From contig NZ_JBAWKA010000001.1 in the NCBI RefSeq assembly GCF_043876815.1, forward strand, positions 620,001 to 684,000: DNA of 64,000 nucleotides. Direction: 5' to 3'. The notes below the pieces were generated by a model, which was given only the letters and a program-made list of their open reading frames with translations, was not told the origin of the DNA and did not search any database. Numbering within the stretch: position 1 is the stretch's first letter; every line of letters begins with the position of its first letter. Both the position numbers and the translations under genes were made by a program. This stretch comes from Gaetbulibacter_A sp043876815 (GTDB lineage Bacteria > Bacteroidota > Bacteroidia > Flavobacteriales > Flavobacteriaceae). Below, piece after piece: positions 51,888 through 60,630 of the stretch.

Positions 51888-52196
51888 TTACATAAAACTA
51901 CAATCGACCAGATCGGCTATGATGTGAATGAGTAAACCAATGCCGAGAAGTCGTGTTTTTTTGAATACTAGCATGAGGAAATAAACGCCTATGGCCCAAT
52001 AACTGTGGAGCGGGTGGTAGTTGATGCTGCAGCGGTTTGGATTGAAAATGGGTGTGGCTAACACATGGTCGATATCGATTAATATGCAGGAAAGCATGAT
52101 AAAAAAGGCTGTTTTCCACCGGTTTGGGTAGAACACCAAAGCGACTACTAAGGGTAAGAAAATATGTGTTCCGTAATGGGCCAGTGTTTGCAACAT
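51888..52196 (-). CDS. DUF6122 membrane protein
   Basis: A 102-aa protein with three or four helices and conserved polar residues (HYGTHIFLPL, CILIDIDHVLATP, INYHPLHSYWAIG), matching DUF6122. It resembles short metal-dependent-hydrolase-like membrane proteins in its His/Asp pattern; no function established. Its start overlaps the WbqC stop as TAATG, so the genes are translationally coupled. Confidence 0.82.
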   Translation of the reverse strand: MLQTLAHYGTHIFLPLVVALVFYPNRWKTAFFIMLSCILIDIDHVLATPIFNPNRCSINYHPLHSYWAIGVYFLMLVFKKTRLLGIGLLIHIIADLVDCSFM

Positions 52197-52822
52197 TACA
52201 AGGGTTTTAAGGTTTGTGAGGTGAGGTAATTTACGGTATTGGGGCCTTCGTTACATAACACATCCAGAATGCTTAGGTTGGATAAAAAACCGTGTTTGTC
52301 CTGAAAAACCTGGGTGTAGGGTTCAAATTCTAATGGTATTTCTTTTTTTGCATTTACAAAGTGGCGTAAATCTGCTACTGATGGTTTTGGTTTGGTGTCA
52401 AAATCCTTTGTTTCTTCTGGTTGGAACTCTATTTGTAAGCAATCACAAATAACTTCAAAACACCTCAAGTTAAAATCCAATAAAAAGCTGGCTTTCTTTT
52501 CGAATAAGGGCCGCAGGTCGTCTTCATAATATTCAAAAAAAGGTGAAGTCCGATAGGCTGAAAGCAGGGATTTCCAGTGTTGAGCCTGCCAGTTCTCGTC
52601 GTTAAAAATTTGAACGTCTTTATATTTTTGACGGTATTTTTGACTGAAGACCACAGGAATATTTAAACTCAGTTTGCCATTGGCCCCATAAATATAACAG
52701 CGATTCCGGTAGGTTTGCTTCACGTAATTATCATGCATTTCAAACAGCACCTTTTCGGCCTGAAGCAAGGCCGAAAAAGCCGCTACATTGGGGAAATAGG
52801 TGGGATGCAGTAAAACTGTCAT
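52196..52822 (-). CDS. WbqC-family protein
   Basis: A 208-aa protein of the WbqC family: LLHPTYFPNVAAFSALLQ, the KQTYRNRCYIYGANGKLSLNIPV block and NDENWQAQHWKSLLSAYRTSPFFEYY. Family members occur in polysaccharide and glycolipid loci; here it sits in the conserved lepB-dapB-par cluster instead. Function unproven. Confidence 0.85.
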   Translation of the reverse strand: MTVLLHPTYFPNVAAFSALLQAEKVLFEMHDNYVKQTYRNRCYIYGANGKLSLNIPVVFSQKYRQKYKDVQIFNDENWQAQHWKSLLSAYRTSPFFEYYEDDLRPLFEKKASFLLDFNLRCFEVICDCLQIEFQPEETKDFDTKPKPSVADLRHFVNAKKEIPLEFEPYTQVFQDKHGFLSNLSILDVLCNEGPNTVNYLTSQTLKPL

Positions 52823-52859
52823 GAATAACTAATTTAGATATTCTGTGTGTAATTCTTAA

Positions 52860-54437
52860 TTAGGCCTTCTTCTTACGCTTTCTGAATTTAGAATACCCAA
52901 AATAGGCAAATAATGCTATCAAGAACGGAATAAAATATGAGGTTGGTTTTTCGTCGCCATTCACGGTTGTAAAGAAACGATCCCAACGCGGCTTTTTACC
53001 GTCCCAACTCATCCAAACAAATATTGGTTTCCCAACCACATGATCGAAAGGTACAAAACCCCAACGGCGCGCATCAATGGAATTATGGCGGTTATCACCC
53101 ATCATCCAGTAATAATTTTGTTTGAAGGTATAAGTGTTGGAAGGTTCTCCGTTGATGTAGATCTGTCCGTCTTTAACATTCAGGGAGTTGCCTTCGTATT
53201 CGCTGATCACACGTTTATATAAAGGGAGGTTTTTAGCATTGATGTCTATCGTTTTTCCCTTTTCCGGGATATATAGGGGTCCGAAGAAATCGATGTTCCA
53301 TGCGTAAGTAGAGTCCTGAGGAAAAACTTCAGGATTCCATACGCCTTCTTCTTGAATATTTTTGGTAATACTTCCGACGTTCGGGTTATCCTTAAAATTG
53401 TTGTAAGCCTCATCCGAAATAGCTGAAAAAATATACGTGTTTTGGGCATTCATAATCCCAAAATAGTCTGTAATATCATATCGGTCCTTTAATACTTTTG
53501 GGTTAAAACGGTATTGTTTTGGTTGTACCAGATAACTAAACTGTAACTGAGCTGTGCCCGGTAATTTATTTTTTTCGCCATTAATATAAACGTAGCCATT
53601 TCGCACCTCTAAGGTATCGCCAGGTGTACCAACACAGCGTTTCACCAGATTGGTTTTTTTGTCGATGGGCTTATAGTAGTTTCTATCCGGTTGAAACTGG
53701 TTCATATCGAGCAGTGTATCTGCCGGTTGATTAAAAACCACAATGTCGTTTCGCTTTATACTTTGAAAACCTGGAAGACGCATGTAAGGTAACTGAAACT
53801 TATTTTGCCAGGCTGTTTTTCTGTTGTCGTAATCGTCGCTAAAAAGGTAGGATTTAATACCCAGGCCTGGGATTGTATCATGCACCATCGGTGCTGCTAC
53901 GGTGGTCATCGGTACACGTGCACCATAATTAAATTTACTCACAAAAAGGAAGTCACCAACCAATAATGATTTTTCCAGAGATGAAGATGGAATTGTGAAT
54001 GGCTGTATAAAATAAGTATGTACTATGGTTGCCGCTACGATGGCGAATAAAATAGAACTTACCCAGTCGCCGGATGACGATTTAGGCTGTAAACTCCGGT
54101 TTTCGATATAATTGACATCCGCAACATAATTGAGATAGTAGTTATAGAAACCGAGGGTAACAATGGCTAAAAAAGTGTCCAGATAGGTGTTTTTACCAAA
54201 GCTTCTGGCAGTTTCAACCCAAACAATGATGAACATTATAAGGTTCACGATGGGTAAAAACAACAAAAAGATCCACCACCATGGGCGATTGATTATTTTC
54301 AATAGAATGATGCCATTGTACAAGGGTACAAAGGCTTCCCAGGCTTTACGACCAGCTTTAAGATAAAGTTTCCAGGTGCCAAGTCCGTGTATGACTTGTA
54401 TGATGAGGATGAATATAAACCACTGCGAGAATGTCAT
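52860..54437 (-). CDS. lepB: signal peptidase I with N-terminal membrane extension
   Basis: A 525-aa signal peptidase. An N-terminal DUF5684-type membrane region (about 1-110) precedes the S26 catalytic part: FTIPSSSLEKSLLVGDFLFVSK with the nucleophile Ser, RCVGTPGDTLEVRNG preceded by the Lys of LVKRC, and MMGDNRHNSIDARRWGFVP. An insertion of about 150 residues lies between the Lys block and the last motif, and a C-terminal transmembrane helix follows. The extra domains are usual for Bacteroidota. Confidence 0.95.
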   Translation of the reverse strand: MTFSQWFIFILIIQVIHGLGTWKLYLKAGRKAWEAFVPLYNGIILLKIINRPWWWIFLLFLPIVNLIMFIIVWVETARSFGKNTYLDTFLAIVTLGFYNYYLNYVADVNYIENRSLQPKSSSGDWVSSILFAIVAATIVHTYFIQPFTIPSSSLEKSLLVGDFLFVSKFNYGARVPMTTVAAPMVHDTIPGLGIKSYLFSDDYDNRKTAWQNKFQLPYMRLPGFQSIKRNDIVVFNQPADTLLDMNQFQPDRNYYKPIDKKTNLVKRCVGTPGDTLEVRNGYVYINGEKNKLPGTAQLQFSYLVQPKQYRFNPKVLKDRYDITDYFGIMNAQNTYIFSAISDEAYNNFKDNPNVGSITKNIQEEGVWNPEVFPQDSTYAWNIDFFGPLYIPEKGKTIDINAKNLPLYKRVISEYEGNSLNVKDGQIYINGEPSNTYTFKQNYYWMMGDNRHNSIDARRWGFVPFDHVVGKPIFVWMSWDGKKPRWDRFFTTVNGDEKPTSYFIPFLIALFAYFGYSKFRKRKKKA

Positions 54438-54504
54438 AATTTAAATTTTTTTAATCTTTCGTTAGTATTAAAACTACGAGTTCTTGTTACTAAGGTTTTT
54501 GTAA

Positions 54505-55212
54505 TTAACCAATATTTAACACATCATTCATAGTAAAAACACCCGTTTTATCTTCTTTTAACCATTCGGCTGCGATCACGGCTCCTAATGCAAATCCTTG
54601 TCGGCTATGTGCTGTATGTTGGATCATTAAAGTATCTACATCACTTTCATATGATACCGTATGCGTTCCCGGAACATCATCAATGCGTTTCGCAACAATT
54701 GACAGGTTGTTGTTGGAACCATCATTTAATTTCCATTCCGTGTATTTTTCATGATTTTCAATGATCCCCTCTGCCAAGGTAATTGCAGTGCCACTAGGAG
54801 CATCTAATTTCTTGGTATGATGAATTTCTTCCATGGAAACCTTATATTGTTTCAATTGGCTCATCATTTTAGCCAGGTTTTTATTCAGCTCAAAAAAGAT
54901 ATTAACCCCCAGACTGAAATTTGATGCATAAATAAATGCGCCTTTTTTCTCCTTGCAAAGCTCAACAGCTTCATCGTATTTATCCAACCAGCCGGTTGTG
55001 CCTGAAACCACAGGAACTTTATTATTAAAACAATTTGATATATTATTGAAAGCTGCATCTGGAATGCTAAAATCAATCGCCACATCAGCTTTGGTAATAT
55101 CGTAATCGGTATCATCTTTATCCACGCGTAACACTACTTCATGGCCGCGATCGACCGCTATTTTTTCAATAGTTTGACCCATTCGTCCATATCCGAGTAA
55201 GGCAATTTTCAT
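54505..55212 (-). CDS. dapB: 4-hydroxy-tetrahydrodipicolinate reductase
   Basis: NAD(P)H-dependent enzyme of lysine and diaminopimelate synthesis. The Rossmann GYGRMGQTIEKIA at the N-terminus, SGTTGW, the EIHHTKKLDAPSGTA block with catalytic His and Lys, and a shortened C-terminal domain. The 235-aa length is short for the family but typical of Bacteroidota. It lies 5 bp after the DUF5683 gene. Confidence 0.95.
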   Translation of the reverse strand: MKIALLGYGRMGQTIEKIAVDRGHEVVLRVDKDDTDYDITKADVAIDFSIPDAAFNNISNCFNNKVPVVSGTTGWLDKYDEAVELCKEKKGAFIYASNFSLGVNIFFELNKNLAKMMSQLKQYKVSMEEIHHTKKLDAPSGTAITLAEGIIENHEKYTEWKLNDGSNNNLSIVAKRIDDVPGTHTVSYESDVDTLMIQHTAHSRQGFALGAVIAAEWLKEDKTGVFTMNDVLNIG

Positions 55213-55217
55213 AGATT

Positions 55218-55835
55218 TTAAAATTTAAAATTCAAACTGAGTCCGAGGTTACCCCGAGCATCAATATTATTTAATTCATAATGGGGATTTAAACTCAGAT
55301 TTTCATCCACATTAAATTGTAATAAATGGGCATCCACATTGGCATCAATGATATTTAGTGCGTACATGCCTATTAAAACCAACAGCGACAATTCCCGATT
55401 CCGACGGTAAAATTTTTGACCACGTTGTAATCCTTCGGTTGTTACTCTTGGGCTTGTCAACTTATTTCCCTGGGCGTCAAAATAGAACTCATCGGTCTCA
55501 AAACCTGCTAATCGACTTTTATAAGCATCCCGGTAACGATTATATTCTTGAGTGTTGTTAATGTAAAAGTAAACGCCGGTTCCAATAGCTCCATAAACCA
55601 AAGGGATTTTCCAATATTTTTTGTTGTAGGCTTGCCCTAATCCGGGAAGTATCGCCGAATAAAACGCCGCTTTGGCTGGAGATAAGGGGTCAATGGGTTT
55701 GCTAGCCACTTGCACAGAGTCCACAAGAACCTCGTCGCTAATAATTTCTTTTTCCGGGACCTTTTTTTCCTGCGCTGAAAGGGTGTAGCTGAGTAAAAAG
55801 AAAAAATATCCTGTTATAAGGATTTTATTTTTCAC
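55218..55835 (-). CDS. DUF5683-domain protein
   Basis: A 205-aa exported protein: signal peptide to about residue 21, then the DUF5683 hallmark AFYSAILPGLGQAYNKKYWKIP, a hydrophobic GTGVYFYI segment, RYRDAYKSRLAG and ALNIIDANVDAHL. Its start overlaps the parB stop by 11 bp. The family almost always sits beside parB in Bacteroidota; function unknown. Confidence 0.9.
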   Translation of the reverse strand: MKNKILITGYFFFLLSYTLSAQEKKVPEKEIISDEVLVDSVQVASKPIDPLSPAKAAFYSAILPGLGQAYNKKYWKIPLVYGAIGTGVYFYINNTQEYNRYRDAYKSRLAGFETDEFYFDAQGNKLTSPRVTTEGLQRGQKFYRRNRELSLLVLIGMYALNIIDANVDAHLLQFNVDENLSLNPHYELNNIDARGNLGLSLNFKF

Positions 55836-56736
55836 CTTGAACTAATTTTTTAATACGATTAAAATCTTCTTCAGAATGGAATGGAATCGTAATTTTTCCT
55901 TTCCCATTTTTAGAGACTTTAACGTCAATTTTATGTCCGAAGTATTCAGAGAACACCTGAACCCCTTTTTTAATGTATTTGGGAACGCTTTGGTCTTCGG
56001 CTTTTTTTGAAGGGGTTTTGCTTTCACCCTTATCATGATAATTCCTAACGAGGTCTTCGGTTTCACGCACCGATAGTTTACCCGAGAGGATTTTTTCGTA
56101 GATATCCAACTGATCACCCTGATCCTCAATAGCGATCAACGCACGGCCATGGCCCATAGAGATAAAGCCATCACGAATGCCTGTTTGAATGATGGGATCC
56201 AGTTTCAGTAGGCGTAAATAATTCGTTATAGTTGATCGTTTTTTACCTACGCGCTCACTCATTTGTTCCTGGGTAAGCTGAATTTCTTCAATTAAACGCT
56301 GGTATGATAAGGCGATCTCAATAGGATCCAGATCCTGACGTTGAATATTTTCAACAAGAGCCATTTCTAGAGATTCCTGATCGTTAGCGATACGAATATA
56401 GGCAGGAATCGTCTCCAGATTTAAGAGTTTCGATGCGCGGTAACGGCGTTCACCTGAAACCAACTGGTATTTATTAAAGCCCAGTTTTCTAACGGTTATA
56501 GGCTGAATAATACCAAGCTCTTTAACGGAGGATGCTAATTCCTGAATGGATTCTTCACTGAATTTGGTCCGCGGCTGAAATGGATTAACTTCAATAAAAT
56601 CAAGATCCAACTCAATGATATTACCGATAACCTTTTCAGCATTTTTATCTTTAGCTGATTTTATATCGTTATCAGGATCATTCAATAATGCCGATAACCC
56701 TCTACCTAAAGCCTGTTTTTTATTTGCCTTCGCCAT
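55825..56736 (-). CDS. parB: chromosome partitioning protein ParB
   Basis: A 303-aa CTP-dependent DNA clamp that binds parS. The N-terminal CTPase region has FQPRTKFSEESIQELASSVKELG and the arginine-rich GERRYRASK box, followed by a helix-turn-helix (LTQEQMSERVGKKRSTITNYLRLL) and a C-terminal dimerisation domain. It is 2 bp after parA. I found no full parS consensus in the window. Confidence 0.96.
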   Translation of the reverse strand: MAKANKKQALGRGLSALLNDPDNDIKSAKDKNAEKVIGNIIELDLDFIEVNPFQPRTKFSEESIQELASSVKELGIIQPITVRKLGFNKYQLVSGERRYRASKLLNLETIPAYIRIANDQESLEMALVENIQRQDLDPIEIALSYQRLIEEIQLTQEQMSERVGKKRSTITNYLRLLKLDPIIQTGIRDGFISMGHGRALIAIEDQGDQLDIYEKILSGKLSVRETEDLVRNYHDKGESKTPSKKAEDQSVPKYIKKGVQVFSEYFGHKIDVKVSKNGKGKITIPFHSEEDFNRIKKLVQGEK

Positions 56737-56738
56737 AC

Positions 56739-57503
56739 TTAACCATTTTTATCGATAATTTCTTTTGCCAAACTTAGGTAATTTGTGGCACCTTTACTGG
56801 AAGCATCGTAATCAATAATACTTTCACCATAACTTGGTGCTTCACTTAATCGTACATTTCGCTGAATGATGGTTTTAAAAACCATGTCATTAAAATGCTT
56901 TTGAACCTCTTCAACCACTTGATTTGAAAGGCGTAAACGTGAATCGTACATGGTTAACAAAAGCCCTTCAATATCCAGTTCCGGATTGTGAATTTTTTGA
57001 ACACTTTTAATAGTATTCAATAATTTACCCAGACCTTCCAATGCAAAATACTCACATTGTATCGGGATGATTACAGCATTGGCAGCGGTAAGTGCATTCA
57101 GAGTTAATAAACCCAATGATGGGGCACAATCGATGATAATATAATCGTATTCGTCCTTGATATCTTCCAGAGCCTTTTTTAGCATATACTCTCGAGAGGG
57201 TTTATCAACCAGTTCAATTTCTATAGCTACCAGGTCGATATGGGCCGGAATAATATCCAAGTTTGGAGTTCCTGTTTTAATAATGGCATCTTTTGCCGAA
57301 TTTGAATGTTCTAAAAGTTGGTAGGTTCCCAGCTCTACGGAATCGACATCAATTCCTATTCCGGATGTTGCATTCGCTTGAGGGTCGGCATCGATTAACA
57401 ATACGCTTTTCTCTAATACACCTAAAGAGGCCGCTAAATTTACTGATGTAGTGGTTTTTCCAACGCCTCCTTTTTGGTTAGCAATTGCTATTATTTTACC
57501 CAT
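56739..57503 (-). CDS. parA: chromosome partitioning ATPase ParA
   Basis: A 254-aa deviant Walker ATPase (NQKGGVGKTTTSVNLAA, DADPQANAT, IIDCAPSLGLLTLNAL) that works with ParB in chromosome segregation. The upstream minus-strand DNA has TATTTTTAC, one base from the -7 consensus, so the promoter is probably there. parA heads a run of seven genes that ends at DUF6122. Confidence 0.96.
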   Translation of the reverse strand: MGKIIAIANQKGGVGKTTTSVNLAASLGVLEKSVLLIDADPQANATSGIGIDVDSVELGTYQLLEHSNSAKDAIIKTGTPNLDIIPAHIDLVAIEIELVDKPSREYMLKKALEDIKDEYDYIIIDCAPSLGLLTLNALTAANAVIIPIQCEYFALEGLGKLLNTIKSVQKIHNPELDIEGLLLTMYDSRLRLSNQVVEEVQKHFNDMVFKTIIQRNVRLSEAPSYGESIIDYDASSKGATNYLSLAKEIIDKNG

Positions 57504-57652
57504 TAATGATTTGGTTTTATGAATGGTAAAAATACAATTATTTGTCAGTAATAAAAACGGAAATTGTTAACAAATAGACGAAAGGCGAAGTACTCAAAAA
57601 TTTCAAAACTTCGATAAAATGTCTGATTACCATAATTTATAATTTTTTTTAG

Positions 57653-57772
57653 AATAAATCGCTTACCGTTGAAGACGTGAATAAAGTCAATAAAAAGTAA
57701 TTTAAATTGTTTGATAAGTGGACCGTTGTAAATGCCGGTGATTTCAGTAAACCGATGGAATCAAAAGAGTAA
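57653..57772 (+). pseudogene. remnant of an M16 (insulinase-like) peptidase C-terminus
   Basis: A plus-strand frame reads NKSLTVEDVNKVNKK, a TAA (57698-57700), then FKLFDKWTVVNAGDFSKPMESKE and a TAA (57770-57772). The joined text matches the end of M16 peptidases, where a (I/L)TVEDVN..IKKY segment is followed by a short K/W(T)(I/V)V.AGDF. run. The internal TAA sits where a Tyr codon would be expected. Only the last 40 residues remain. A terminator follows at 57789. Confidence 0.7.
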
Positions 57773-57788
57773 TAAAAATCAATTTACA

Positions 57789-57823
57789 AAAAAACCGCTT
57801 CGTAAAACAAAGCGGTTTTTTTA
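57789..57823 (-). terminator. terminator of the methylmalonyl-CoA mutase operon
   Basis: Stem AAAAAACCGCTT / AAGCGGTTTTTT with a nine-base loop. The A tract gives a T run on the minus strand, 22 bp after the mutase stop. It is symmetric, so it may once have ended the M16 gene too. Confidence 0.85.
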
Positions 57824-57844
57824 TTTCTACTAAGTATAAAATCT

Positions 57845-59962
57845 TTAATCAATAAGAATATCTAAAATTTTAATTGCGGCATCACTTATTTTAGTTCCCG
57901 GTCCGAACACTGCAATAGCGCCGGCATCAAACAAAAATTGATAATCCTGTTTAGGAATGACACCCCCAACAATAACCATAATATCATCCCGACCGTATTT
58001 TTTTAATTCTTTGATAACTTCCGGAACCAGAGTTTTATGACCGGCTGCCAACGAAGAAATACCAAGTATATGAACATCGTTTTCAACAGCTTGTTTTGCA
58101 GCTTCCTTTGGTGTTTGAAATAGTGGTCCTATATCTACGTCAAAACCTAAATCTGCATAAGCGGTAGCTACGACTTTAGCACCACGATCGTGGCCATCCT
58201 GGCCCATTTTGGCGATCATGATACGTGGCCGTCTACCATCCTGTTCTGCGAAAATATCAGCCATTTCTCTGGCTTTTTTGAATGACTCATCGTCTTTGAT
58301 AGCTTTACTGTACACGCCTGTTACGGATTTAATTTGTGCTTTGTAGCGTCCGAAAACGGTTTCCAGTGCATCACTAATTTCACCTAGTGTTGCACGTTGC
58401 CGGGCAGCTTCTACCGCTAAAGCTAATAAATTTTCTTTACCATGCCGTGCCGCTTCAGTAATTTTACTTAAAGCGTCTTCGACTTTGTGCGCGTCACGAT
58501 TTGCCTTCAACTCAGATAAACGCACAATTTGCTGATTTCGAACGGTATTATTATCAACTTCAAGAGTGCTAATAGCATCTTCCTGGTCTAACCTATATTT
58601 ATTAACCCCAACAATGATATCCTCTCCAGAATCAATTCGGGCCTGCTTTTTGGCTGCGGCCGCTTCAATCCGCATTTTGGGAATACCTGCTTCAATCGCT
58701 TTGGTCATACCACCAAGCGTTTCAACTTCTTCAATAAGCTCCCAGGCCTTTTGTGCAATATCGTGCGTTAATTTTTCTACATAATAGCTCCCTGCCCAAG
58801 GATCAACAGTTTTGGTGATCTTAGTCTCTTCCTGTAAAAATATTTGAGTGTTTCTCGCGATCCGAGCTGAAAAATCTGTGGGTAAGGCAATGGCCTCATC
58901 CAAAGCATTTGTATGTAAGCTTTGAGTACCACCAAAGGCCGCTGCTGCGGCTTCAATAGTTGTCCGGGCTACATTATTAAAGGGGTCTTGCTCTGTTAAA
59001 CTCCACCCCGAGGTTTGCGAATGTGTTCTCAGAGCTAATGATTTTGGATTTTTAGGATTGAATCGTTTTATCAATTTTGCCCATAACATTCTGGCAGCAC
59101 GCATTTTGGCAATCTCCATAAAGTGATTCATGCCAATAGCCCAGAAGAACGATAAACGTGGTGCAAAGGTGTCGATATCCATTCCGGCATCAAGACCTTT
59201 TTTGATATACTCCACACCATCTGCTAGCGTGTATGCTAGTTCAATATCACAGGTTGCCCCCGCTTCCTGCATATGATAACCCGAAATACTGATGCTGTTG
59301 AACTTTGGCATATACTGACTCGTAAATTCAAAAATATCCGAAATGATCTTCATGGAAGGGGACGGGGGATAGATGTACGTATTTCGAACCATAAATTCCT
59401 TTAGAATATCATTTTGAATGGTTCCGGCCAACTGCTCCGGTTTCACCCCTTGTTCTTCTGCGGCCACAATATAAAAGGCCATAATTGGCAACACAGCGCC
59501 GTTCATGGTCATGGAAACACTCATTTTGTCAAGTGGGATCTGGTCGAAAAGTATTTTCATATCCTCAACCGAATCGATGGCAACTCCAGCTTTGCCTACA
59601 TCGCCTACAACACGTTCATGGTCGCTATCGTAGCCACGATGTGTGGGGAGATCGAAAGCTACAGATAAACCTTTTTGCCCGGCATCTAAATTACGTCTGT
59701 AAAACGCATTACTTTCCTGAGCCGTGCTAAAACCGGCATATTGCCTAATGGTCCAGGGGCGTCGTACATACATTGTACTGTAAGGCCCGCGAAGATACGG
59801 CGGTATACCTGCAACAAAATCAAGGTGTTCAACATGCTTCAAATCTTTCGGTGTATAAACCGATTGAATAAGAATTTCCTCAGCCGAAGTAAATGAACTT
59901 TTACCTGGCTTTATATTATCCTTGTTTTTTTTAATTTGAATATGTTGAACGTCTTTTCTCAA
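57845..59962 (-). CDS. mutB: methylmalonyl-CoA mutase large subunit
   Basis: Adenosylcobalamin-dependent enzyme interconverting succinyl-CoA and methylmalonyl-CoA. A TIM-barrel domain (RGPYSTMYVRRPWTIRQYAGFSTA, RTHSQTSGWSLTEQDPFNN, GGTQSLHTNALDEA) is followed by a B12-binding domain with GQDGHDRGAKV and GISSLAAGHKTLVPEV. I chose a TTG at 59962 (RKDVQHIQIKK follows, 705 aa): this matches the usual N-terminus and gives a 28-bp gap to the preceding gene, whereas the ATG at 60028 would add a poorly conserved 22 residues and overlap it. Confidence 0.93.
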   Translation of the reverse strand: MRKDVQHIQIKKNKDNIKPGKSSFTSAEEILIQSVYTPKDLKHVEHLDFVAGIPPYLRGPYSTMYVRRPWTIRQYAGFSTAQESNAFYRRNLDAGQKGLSVAFDLPTHRGYDSDHERVVGDVGKAGVAIDSVEDMKILFDQIPLDKMSVSMTMNGAVLPIMAFYIVAAEEQGVKPEQLAGTIQNDILKEFMVRNTYIYPPSPSMKIISDIFEFTSQYMPKFNSISISGYHMQEAGATCDIELAYTLADGVEYIKKGLDAGMDIDTFAPRLSFFWAIGMNHFMEIAKMRAARMLWAKLIKRFNPKNPKSLALRTHSQTSGWSLTEQDPFNNVARTTIEAAAAAFGGTQSLHTNALDEAIALPTDFSARIARNTQIFLQEETKITKTVDPWAGSYYVEKLTHDIAQKAWELIEEVETLGGMTKAIEAGIPKMRIEAAAAKKQARIDSGEDIIVGVNKYRLDQEDAISTLEVDNNTVRNQQIVRLSELKANRDAHKVEDALSKITEAARHGKENLLALAVEAARQRATLGEISDALETVFGRYKAQIKSVTGVYSKAIKDDESFKKAREMADIFAEQDGRRPRIMIAKMGQDGHDRGAKVVATAYADLGFDVDIGPLFQTPKEAAKQAVENDVHILGISSLAAGHKTLVPEVIKELKKYGRDDIMVIVGGVIPKQDYQFLFDAGAIAVFGPGTKISDAAIKILDILID

Positions 59963-59990
59963 AAAAACTATGGTTTGATAATATTTAATA

Positions 59991-60626
59991 TTATTTTTTA
60001 GGAATCTTATTGAAATCCACATTTTCATATGGATCTGATTTCAAGTTTACCAAAGATAAATCCTCGTCAAAAAATTTCGCGTAAAACAGGTCGAAAGCCA
60101 CATAAAGCGCTATATATTTATCAGTAACTGCCGCCCGGTAATTTGAAGCTAAAGGTGCTCCAAACAGCTCTGGACTCATGGAGTTTGTTTCTAGCAAGGC
60201 CTTCAAAGTAGCTTGTAATTGTTTTTCGTTTATATTTTGGATCAGGCAGTTAAAAAACGGACTATTATAGTTTAAATGACTTCTGGGGTTTTCAGCGTCC
60301 CAGAGGTCTTCATCCTTAAGGGCTTGAAAAACCAGAACAGAATGTTTGGAAGCGATATCTGTGAGTTTGATACGATTGTTCACTGCGCCATTGATAAATC
60401 GCGAATAGGCCAAGGTTAAATTTTGTCCGGATAACCTACTATAGTGTCTATTCAAATCATTCTCAAAACTGTATAAAGCTTCATTTAATAGCTCATTATT
60501 CAGGCTTTTACACGTAATGACAGGCTGCTCATCAGAAAATTTAAAATCCTTAAAATTGTTCTTTTTGTTACAGCTAAGAAGGGTAAAGGCTAAAAATATA
60601 GTGATATAAAATCCTCTCAATGTCAT
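59991..60626 (-). CDS. lipoprotein encoded between the mutase subunits
   Basis: A 211-aa lipoprotein (lipobox TLLSCNKKN at about residue 19). The body is mostly helical, with ENDLNRHYSRLSGQNLTLAYSRFI, PELFGAPLASNYRAAVTDKYIALYVAFDLFYAKFF. I do not recognise a named family. Its position between mutA and mutB, 4 bp after mutA, means it is made with the mutase, although it must be exported while the mutase is cytoplasmic. Confidence 0.8.
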   Translation of the reverse strand: MTLRGFYITIFLAFTLLSCNKKNNFKDFKFSDEQPVITCKSLNNELLNEALYSFENDLNRHYSRLSGQNLTLAYSRFINGAVNNRIKLTDIASKHSVLVFQALKDEDLWDAENPRSHLNYNSPFFNCLIQNINEKQLQATLKALLETNSMSPELFGAPLASNYRAAVTDKYIALYVAFDLFYAKFFDEDLSLVNLKSDPYENVDFNKIPKK

Positions 60627-60630
60627 GATA

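Noticed and set aside
55825..57503. parS site near parA/parB
   Set aside because: I looked for the TGTTTCACGTGAAACA consensus in and around the par genes and saw no full match; partial GTTTCACG words alone are not enough.
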